DNA from: Pseudaminobacter soli (ex Li et al. 2025) | Lineage (GTDB): Bacteria; Pseudomonadota; Alphaproteobacteria; Rhizobiales; Rhizobiaceae | Reading direction: 5' to 3' | Assembly (NCBI RefSeq): GCF_029892515.1 | Contig: NZ_JARXVF010000001.1 | Location: 1,984,001-2,048,000 of the forward strand | Length of the DNA: 64,000 nucleotides | In this document: positions 58,401-64,000 of the stretch, one piece after another | How the letters are laid out: each line of letters begins with the position of its first letter | How positions within the stretch are numbered: position 1 is the stretch's first letter | Notes under the pieces: generated by a model | What the model was told of the DNA's origin: nothing | The model's input: the letters and a program-made list of their open reading frames with translations, nothing else | Database searches by the model: none | Program-made: the position numbers and the translations under genes

Positions 58401-59257
58401 TGTCCGTCCTGCTCGAGCCGTTCGGCTATAGCTACATGGTGAACGCCATGTGGGTGTCGGCGCTGGTCGGAGGCGTCTGCGCCTTCCTGTCGGCCTATCT
58501 GATGCTGAAGGGCTGGTCGCTGATCGGCGACGCGCTTTCGCACGCAATCGTGCCGGGCGTGGCCGTCGCCTACATGCTGGGCCTGCCCTTCTCCATCGGC
58601 GCCTTCTTCTCCGGCGGCCTTGCCGCTGCGGCGATGCTCTTCCTCAACCAGCGCACCAAGCTCAAGGAAGACGCCATCATAGGCCTGATCTTCTCATCCT
58701 TCTTCGGGCTTGGCCTGTTCATGGTCTCGCTGTCGCCCACCTCGGTGAACATCCAGACCATCGTGCTGGGCAACATCCTCGCGATCACGCCGGAGGACAC
58801 GCTCCAGCTTGCCATAATCGGCTTCGTGTCGCTGGCCATCCTGCTGGTTAAATGGAAGGACCTCATGGTCACCTTCTTCGACGAGAGCCACGCGCGCTCG
58901 ATCGGCCTCAATCCGCCGCTGCTCAAGATCATGTTCCTCACGCTGCTCTCCGCCTCCACGGTCGCGGCTCTGCAGACGGTCGGCGCGTTCCTGGTCATCT
59001 GCATGGTGGTGACGCCCGGCGCCACTGCCTATCTGCTGACCGACCGCTTCCCACGCCTGCTTGCCATTGCCGTGGTCATCGGCGCCGTCACCAGCTTCGT
59101 GGGCGCCTATGTCAGCTACTTCCTCGACGGCGCGACCGGCGGGGTCATCGTGGTGCTGCAGACGGCAATCTTCCTGGTCGTCTTCTTCCTCGCGCCCAAG
59201 CACGGCATGCTCGCCGCTAGGCGGCGTGCGGCGCAAGCTCTGGAGGCCGGCCTATGA
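58400..59257 (+). CDS. sitC: SitC-type metal ABC transporter permease
   Basis: 285 residues, about eight transmembrane helices. ABC-3 family: LKGWSLIGDALSHAIVPGVAVAYMLGLPFSIGAF is the conserved DxxSH region. The start overlaps the sitB stop. Confidence 0.94.
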   Translation: MSVLLEPFGYSYMVNAMWVSALVGGVCAFLSAYLMLKGWSLIGDALSHAIVPGVAVAYMLGLPFSIGAFFSGGLAAAAMLFLNQRTKLKEDAIIGLIFSSFFGLGLFMVSLSPTSVNIQTIVLGNILAITPEDTLQLAIIGFVSLAILLVKWKDLMVTFFDESHARSIGLNPPLLKIMFLTLLSASTVAALQTVGAFLVICMVVTPGATAYLLTDRFPRLLAIAVVIGAVTSFVGAYVSYFLDGATGGVIVVLQTAIFLVVFFLAPKHGMLAARRRAAQALEAGL

Positions 59258-60099
59258 GCTACATCGATACGCTGCTCGCGCCCTTCCAGTTCGGGTTCAT
59301 GGTCAATGCGCTGATCATCTCGGTGCTGGTGGCCGTGCCCGCCGCACTCCTGTCCTGCTTCCTCGTTCTCAAGGGCTGGTCGCTGATGGGAGACGCGATC
59401 AGCCATGCGATCCTGCCGGGTGTGGTGCTGGCCTACATCGTCAACCTGCCGCTGGCGCTCGGCGCCTTCGCCGCGGGCATGGCCTGCGCGCTCGCCACGG
59501 GCTTTCTCAAGGAAAACAGCCGCATCAAGCAGGACACCGTCATGGGCGTGGTGTTTTCCGGCATGTTTGGCCTCGGCATGGTGCTCTACGTCAAGATCGC
59601 GACGGACGTGCATCTCGATCACATCCTGTTCGGCGACATGCTGGGCGTGAGCTGGGGCGATATAGTCGAGACCGGCGTCATCGCGGCGCTGGTGGTCGGC
59701 ATCCTGCTCCTCAAGTGGCGCGACCTGTTGCTGCACGCCTTCGATCCGGCGCAGGCACGGGCAATCGGTCTGCCGGTGCGGCTGCTGCACTATGGCCTGT
59801 TGGCGATCCTGTCGCTCACCATCGTCGGGGCACTCAAGGCGGTCGGCATCATTCTTGCCATCGCCATGCTGATCGCGCCGGGTGCGATCGCCTTCCTGCT
59901 GACCAGGACGTTCAGCGGAATGCTGATCCTTTCCGTGGTCGTCGCGGTGCTGGCGTCCTTCTTTGGCGTCTATCTGTCGTTCTTCATCGACAGCGCTCCT
60001 GCGCCGACCATTGTGGTGCTGCTGACAGTCGTCTTCATCGCCGCCTTCGTTCATGCGACGCGCAAGGCGGCACGGGTCGAAGTGCGCGAGGCGACCTGA
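59254..60099 (+). CDS. sitD: SitD-type metal ABC transporter permease
   Basis: 281 residues, ABC-3 family paralogue of sitC, with LKGWSLMGDAISHAILPGVVLAYIVNLPLALGAFAAG. Two different permeases make a SitCD heterodimer. Overlaps sitC by 4 nt; followed by a bidirectional hairpin. Confidence 0.94.
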   Translation: MSYIDTLLAPFQFGFMVNALIISVLVAVPAALLSCFLVLKGWSLMGDAISHAILPGVVLAYIVNLPLALGAFAAGMACALATGFLKENSRIKQDTVMGVVFSGMFGLGMVLYVKIATDVHLDHILFGDMLGVSWGDIVETGVIAALVVGILLLKWRDLLLHAFDPAQARAIGLPVRLLHYGLLAILSLTIVGALKAVGIILAIAMLIAPGAIAFLLTRTFSGMLILSVVVAVLASFFGVYLSFFIDSAPAPTIVVLLTVVFIAAFVHATRKAARVEVREAT

Positions 60100-60107
60100 A
60101 ACGGATC

Positions 60108-60139
60108 GGGGACGGCATTGCCGTCCCCGCATAGTTTTT
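60108..60139. terminator. Terminator between sitD and the convergent ABC-F gene
   Basis: A 9-bp perfect GC stem, GGGGACGGC (60108-60116) and GCCGTCCCC (60120-60128), with a 3-nt loop; TTTTT follows at 60135-60139. Confidence 0.75.
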
Positions 60140-60158
60140 GCCGTGTGGAAGAAGTCGT

Positions 60159-61781
60159 TCAGTTCCTCAGGCCGGGCGCTTCCTGGCCGGTGCGCTCGAC
60201 ATATTCCACGTAGCCGCCGCCATAGGTGTGGATGCCGTCGGGCGTCAGTTCCAGCACGCGATTGGAGAGCGCGGCGAGGAAATGGCGGTCGTGCGAAACG
60301 AACAGCATCGTGCCCTCATATTGAGCAAGCGCTGCGATCAGCATTTCCTTGGTGGCGATGTCCAGGTGGTTGGTCGGCTCGTCCAGCACCAAAAGGTTGG
60401 GCGGATCGAACAGCATGATCGCCATGACCAGGCGCGCCTTCTCGCCGCCCGAAAGCACCCGGCACTTCTTCTCGATCTCGTCGCCCGAGAAGCCGAAGCA
60501 GCCGGCAAGCGCGCGCAGCGGCGCCTGACCGGCCTGCGGGAACGAATGCTCCAGCTGTTCGAACACGGTCAGATCGCCGTCGAGCAGGTCCATGGCGTGC
60601 TGGGCGAAATAGCCCATCTTGACGCTAGGCCCGCGCGCCACCGTGCCCTGATCCGGTTCCGAGGAGCCGGCGACGAGCTTGAGCAGCGTCGACTTGCCCG
60701 CACCGTTGACGCCCATGATGCACCAGCGCTCCTTGCGGCGGATCTGGAAGTCGAGGCCTTCATAGATGACCTTGCTGCCGTAGCGCTTGTGCACGTTCTT
60801 GATCGTGACCACGTCTTCGCCCGAGCGCGGCGCCGGCTGGAATTCGAAGGCCACCGTCTGGCGACGCTTGGGCGGCTCGACGCGGTCGATCTTCTCGAGC
60901 TTCTTCACGCGGCTCTGCACCTGCGAGGCATGCGAGGCGCGCGCCTTGAAGCGCTCGATGAACTTGATCTCCTTGGCAAGCATGGCCTGCTGGCGCTCGA
61001 ACTGGGCCTGCTGCTGCTTGTCGGCGAGCAGGCGCTGCTGCTCGTAGAACTCGTAGTCGCCGGAATAGCTAGTGAGCGAGCCGCCGTCGATCTCGATGAT
61101 CTTGTTGACGATGCGGTTCATGAAGGCGCGGTCGTGCGAGGTCATCAAAAGCGCGCCGTCATAGCCCTTGAGGAACGCCTCGAGCCAGATCAGGCTTTCG
61201 ATGTCGAGATGGTTCGACGGTTCGTCGAGCAGCATGACGTCGGGGCGCATCAAGAGAATGCGGGCAAGCGCGACGCGCATCTTCCAGCCGCCCGAGAGCG
61301 CGCCGACATCTCCGTCCATCATCTCCTGGCTGAAGCCGAGGCCGTCCAGCACCTCGCGGGCGCGGCCGTCGAGCGAATAGCCGTCCAGCTCCTCGTATCG
61401 CGCCTGCACTTCGCCGTAGCGCTCGATGATGGTGTCCATCTCGTCGGCGCGATCGGGATCGACCATCGCCTCTTCCAGTTCGCGCAGCTCGGCGGCCACC
61501 TCGCTCACCGGGCCGGCGCCCTCCATCACCTCGGCAACCGCGCTGCGGCCGGCCATTTCGCCGACATCCTGGTTGAAATAGCCGATGGTGATGCCGCGTT
61601 CGGTCGAAACCTGACCCTCGTCGGGCAGATCCTCACCGTTGATCATGCGAAACAGCGTCGTCTTGCCTGCGCCGTTTGGACCGACCAGCCCGATCTTCTC
61701 CTGCTTCTGCAGGGTCGCGGAGGCCTCGATGAACAGCAGCCTGTGGCTGTTCTGCTTGCTGACATTTTCGATGCGAATCAT
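60159..61781 (-). CDS. ABC-F family ATPase (YbiT/EttA-like)
   Basis: 540 residues. Two ATPase domains in one chain without transmembrane regions: Walker A GPNGAGK at 34-40, the second Walker A GVNGAGKST near residue 350, signatures LSGGWKMRVALARIL and LSGGEKARLVMAIML. ABC-F proteins act on ribosomes in translation or antibiotic resistance; the exact member is not settled. The linker between domains is basic and long. Confidence 0.93.
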   Translation of the reverse strand: MIRIENVSKQNSHRLLFIEASATLQKQEKIGLVGPNGAGKTTLFRMINGEDLPDEGQVSTERGITIGYFNQDVGEMAGRSAVAEVMEGAGPVSEVAAELRELEEAMVDPDRADEMDTIIERYGEVQARYEELDGYSLDGRAREVLDGLGFSQEMMDGDVGALSGGWKMRVALARILLMRPDVMLLDEPSNHLDIESLIWLEAFLKGYDGALLMTSHDRAFMNRIVNKIIEIDGGSLTSYSGDYEFYEQQRLLADKQQQAQFERQQAMLAKEIKFIERFKARASHASQVQSRVKKLEKIDRVEPPKRRQTVAFEFQPAPRSGEDVVTIKNVHKRYGSKVIYEGLDFQIRRKERWCIMGVNGAGKSTLLKLVAGSSEPDQGTVARGPSVKMGYFAQHAMDLLDGDLTVFEQLEHSFPQAGQAPLRALAGCFGFSGDEIEKKCRVLSGGEKARLVMAIMLFDPPNLLVLDEPTNHLDIATKEMLIAALAQYEGTMLFVSHDRHFLAALSNRVLELTPDGIHTYGGGYVEYVERTGQEAPGLRN

Positions 61782-61867
61782 GATTTCAGACGCTGTGAAG
61801 TTGCGGTGGGCTTATTGGCACGCGCCGAAACCGGCGACGAGCGCCGGAACCGGATGATGCCGGAAAT

Positions 61868-61893
61868 GAAAACGGCGGGCCGAAACCCGCCGT
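61868..61893 (-). terminator. Terminator of the ffh-chorismate mutase-rpsP operon
   Basis: On the minus strand, the stem ACGGCGGG/CCCGCCGT (61886-61893 with 61872-61879, 6-nt loop) is followed by TTTTC. It lies 27 nt past the rpsP stop. Confidence 0.8.
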
Positions 61894-61919
61894 CTGCATT
61901 TCCAGCCGAAGCCGAAAAA

Positions 61920-62300
61920 TTACTCGGCCGAGGTTTCCTGAGCGGCGGCCAGAGCGGCGGCGGCGGCTTCCTGCGCGGCCTTGATCGCGGCGGCGCGTTC
62001 CTGCGCCTTCTTGCCCGGCTCGCCCTTGGTCGGGTTGCTGCGGGCTTCGCGCTTGGTGAGGCCGGCCTCATCGAGGAAGCGGGCAACGCGGTCGGTCGGC
62101 TGGGCGCCGTGGCTCAGCCAATGCTTGGCGCGGTCGGCGTCGAGCTTCACGCGCTCGCCGTCCTTGGGCAGCATCGGGTTCCAGGCGCCGATCGTCTCGA
62201 TGAAACGGCCGTCGCGCGGGCTGCGCACGTCGGCGATGACGATGTGGTAGTAGGGGCGCTTCTTGGAGCCGGCGCGGGCCAGACGGATCTTCAACGACAT
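61920..62300 (-). CDS. rpsP: 30S ribosomal protein S16
   Basis: 126 residues. [38 protein letters not shown] is the S16 signature; the C-terminal extension is Ala/Lys-rich, as in other rhizobia. The terminator follows, so rimM/trmD are not directly downstream in this window. Confidence 0.97.
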   Translation of the reverse strand: MSLKIRLARAGSKKRPYYHIVIADVRSPRDGRFIETIGAWNPMLPKDGERVKLDADRAKHWLSHGAQPTDRVARFLDEAGLTKREARSNPTKGEPGKKAQERAAAIKAAQEAAAAALAAAQETSAE

Positions 62301-62326
62301 TTTGGTTCTCCTAGGGTTCGTTCTGT

Positions 62327-62680
62327 TCAGCTGGTCTGTTGGCCGCCGCTCGATGCGGCGGAATTCTCGGTGCCGTTAGAGGCAGCGATTGCCTCGTGAT
62401 GGCGGATCACTTCGCGGATGATGAAGTTCAGGAACTTTTCCGCGAAATCGGGGTCGAGCTGCGCTTCGTCGGCGAGACGGCGCAGCCGTGCAATCTGGTT
62501 CTGCTCGCGCGCCGGGTCAGCCGGCGGCAGGCCATGCGTAGCCTTCAGCACGCCCACAGCCTGAGTGCAGCGGAAGCGCTCGGCCAGCATGTGGACCAGT
62601 GCGGCATCGATATTGTCGATCGAGGCGCGATATTGGGTGAGCAGGTTCTTGACGTCGGCGTCGTTCATCGCTGCACTCAC
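62327..62680 (-). CDS. Chorismate mutase (AroQ class)
   Basis: 117 residues from a GTG at 62680 overlapping the ffh stop; an ATG at 62668 would lose 4. AroQ fold: [47 protein letters not shown] with the catalytic Arg/Lys/Glu scattered as usual. Makes prephenate for Phe/Tyr. Between ffh and rpsP, a position I recall from other rhizobia. Confidence 0.9.
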   Translation of the reverse strand: MSAAMNDADVKNLLTQYRASIDNIDAALVHMLAERFRCTQAVGVLKATHGLPPADPAREQNQIARLRRLADEAQLDPDFAEKFLNFIIREVIRHHEAIAASNGTENSAASSGGQQTS

Positions 62681-64000
62681 TTCTTCTTGCCCAGGCCCGG
62701 AAGGCCGCCACCGCCAAGGCCGGGCAGCTTCATGCCGCCGGGCAGGCCGGGAAGCCCGCCGCCATTGCCAAGACCGGGCAGACCGCCCGGCAGGCCCTTG
62801 CCGAGGCCGGCGGCTTCCGCCTGCTTCTTCAGCGCTTCGAGCTGCTTGGGGTCCATCTTGGAAAGGTCAGGCATGCCGCCCCCGGGCATCATGCCGCCAA
62901 GGCCCATCTTGGAGGCCAGGCCGCCCATCATGCCGCGCATGAGACCGCCGCCTTTGCCCTTGCCGCCCATGGCCTTCATCATGTCAGCCATCTGGCGGTG
63001 CATTTTCAGCAGCTTGTTGATCTCGGCCGCATCGGAGCCGGAGCCGGCGGCGATGCGCTTCTTGCGGCTGTGCTTGAGGATGTCGGGATTGGCGCGCTCG
63101 GCCTTGGTCATCGACGAGATGATGGCGAGCTGGCGGCCGAACATCTTGTCGTCCAGACCGGCCGCAGCCATCTGGTCCTTCATCTTGCCCATGCCCGGCA
63201 TCATGCCCATGATGCCGCCCATGCCGCCCATCTTCTGCATCTGGCCAAGCTGGTCGGCGAGGTCGTTCAGGTCGAACTTGCCCGACTGCATCTTCCTGGC
63301 CATCGCCGCGGCCTTTTCCGCGTCGATGGTTTCGGCGGCCTTCTCGACCAGCGAGACGATGTCGCCCATGCCGAGGATGCGGTCGGCGATGCGCTTGGGA
63401 TGGAATTCCTCCAGCCCGTCCATCTTTTCGCCGGTGCCGATGAGCTTGATCGGCTTGCCGGTGACGGCGCGCATGGAAAGGGCCGCGCCGCCGCGGCCGT
63501 CGCCGTCCATGCGGGTGAGCACCAGGCCGGTGATGCCGACGCGTTCGTCAAAATTCTTGGCGAGGTTGACGGCGTCCTGACCGGTGAGGCTGTCAGCGAC
63601 GAGGAGAATTTCGTGCGGGTTCGAGGCCTTCTTGATGTCGGCCATCTCGACCATCAGCGGCTCGTCGATATGCGTACGGCCGGCGGTGTCGAGGATCACG
63701 ACGTCATGGCCGCCGAGCTTGGCCGCCTGCACGGCGCGCTTGGCGATGTCGACCGGCGTCTGGCCGGCGATGATTGGGAGCGTGGCGACCTTGGTCTGCT
63801 CGCCGAGCTGGCGCAGCTGCTCCTGCGCAGCCGGGCGGCGCGTGTCGAGCGAGGCCATGAGCACTTTCTTGCCCTGGCGCTCGGTGAGGCGCTTCGCGAT
63901 CTTGGCGGTGGAAGTGGTCTTGCCCGAGCCCTGCAGGCCGACCATCATGACGACGACCGGCGCGGGCGCGTTGAGATCGATGGCGACGCCCTCGGCGCCC
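62677..64000 (-). CDS. ffh: Ffh, signal recognition particle GTPase (N-terminus beyond right edge)
   Basis: About 441 residues visible. The SRP GTPase has G1 GLQGSGKTTSTAKI, DTAGRTHIDEPLM, LTRMDGDGRGGAALS, and a Met/Gly-rich M domain at the C-terminus that binds signal sequences and 4.5S RNA. The N domain and start lie outside the window. Confidence 0.96.
   Translation of the reverse strand, partial: GAEGVAIDLNAPAPVVVMMVGLQGSGKTTSTAKIAKRLTERQGKKVLMASLDTRRPAAQEQLRQLGEQTKVATLPIIAGQTPVDIAKRAVQAAKLGGHDVVILDTAGRTHIDEPLMVEMADIKKASNPHEILLVADSLTGQDAVNLAKNFDERVGITGLVLTRMDGDGRGGAALSMRAVTGKPIKLIGTGEKMDGLEEFHPKRIADRILGMGDIVSLVEKAAETIDAEKAAAMARKMQSGKFDLNDLADQLGQMQKMGGMGGIMGMMPGMGKMKDQMAAAGLDDKMFGRQLAIISSMTKAERANPDILKHSRKKRIAAGSGSDAAEINKLLKMHRQMADMMKAMGGKGKGGGLMRGMMGGLASKMGLGGMMPGGGMPDLSKMDPKQLEALKKQAEAAGLGKGLPGGLPGLGNGGGLPGLPGGMKLPGLGGGGLPGLGKKK

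Overview
The window (about 63% G+C by eye) is an origin-proximal chromosome segment of an alphaproteobacterium of the order Hyphomicrobiales (Rhizobiales), most like the Phyllobacteriaceae/Mesorhizobium group. The support is gene content and order: addB-NTase-tsaE-divL-ahcY; HPr-EIIA-hprK-chvG-chvI|pckA; the his cluster; hslVU; smr/mltA/Tim44; secB|dnaQ-coaE-aroE-maf-ppsR|hemE-hemJ-rho; mnmE-mnmG-rsmG-parA-parB|holA; and ffh-chorismate mutase-rpsP. No tRNA, rRNA, IS element, prophage or CRISPR array was seen. Almost everything is housekeeping or conserved regulatory DNA.

Layout. 1-7 kb (minus): addB (cut by the left edge), a MurU-like nucleotidyltransferase, a TsaE/sugar-kinase fusion and a DivL-type pseudo-histidine kinase with Tyr at the phospho-acceptor position. 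7-12.4 kb (minus): ahcY with a palindromic operator, the regulatory PTS branch HPr/EIIA/HprK, and the ChvG/ChvI two-component system. 12.8-15.7 kb (plus): pckA, arfB and an AlkB-like dioxygenase. 15.7-22 kb (minus): a GT87-like membrane protein, coaA and hisE-hisF-hisA-DUF1330-hisH-DUF2628-hisB. 22.2-26.3 kb (plus): hslV, GNAT, DUF2585, hslU, DUF1402. 26.3-29 kb (minus): XRE, Smr, MltA, Tim44-like. 29.2-30.3 kb (plus): FxsA and SecB. 30.4-34.3 kb (minus): dnaQ, coaE, aroE, maf, ppsR. 34.29-34.69 kb: putative oriC. 34.7-37.7 kb (plus): hemE, hemJ, rho. 37.8-39.8 kb (minus): DUF255 protein. 39.9-45.6 kb (plus): mnmE, mnmG, rsmG, parA, parB. 45.8-52 kb (minus): holA and a complete Dpp-type ABC transporter. 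52-56.4 kb: a LysR/EamA pair, guanine deaminase, a DUF3329 protein and an Irr-like Fur regulator. 56.6-60.1 kb (plus): a SitABCD-type Mn/Fe transporter. 60.2-64 kb (minus): ABC-F ATPase, rpsP, chorismate mutase and ffh (cut by the right edge).

The unifying theme is the chromosome cell cycle. One window holds oriC with DnaA boxes, the parAB genes with a parS cluster, and a DivL homologue. The most unusual signal is that four degenerate parS-like sites (three between mnmE and mnmG, one inside hisH) all carry the same position-3 change, turning one half-site into GANTC, the CcrM methylation sequence. The two best parS sites (one perfect, one 15/16) lack it. A second GANTC cluster, four sites in 32 bp, lies in the AT-rich end of oriC. 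A ParB/CcrM dual-specificity site class would be new to me; this is inference from sequence.

Other points of interest are a tandem duplication of the hisF 5' end that leaves a 36-codon leader ORF whose stop overlaps the hisF TTG start, candidate operators upstream of ahcY, pckA, sitA and the LysR/EamA pair, and a peptide-type ABC transporter next to holA.
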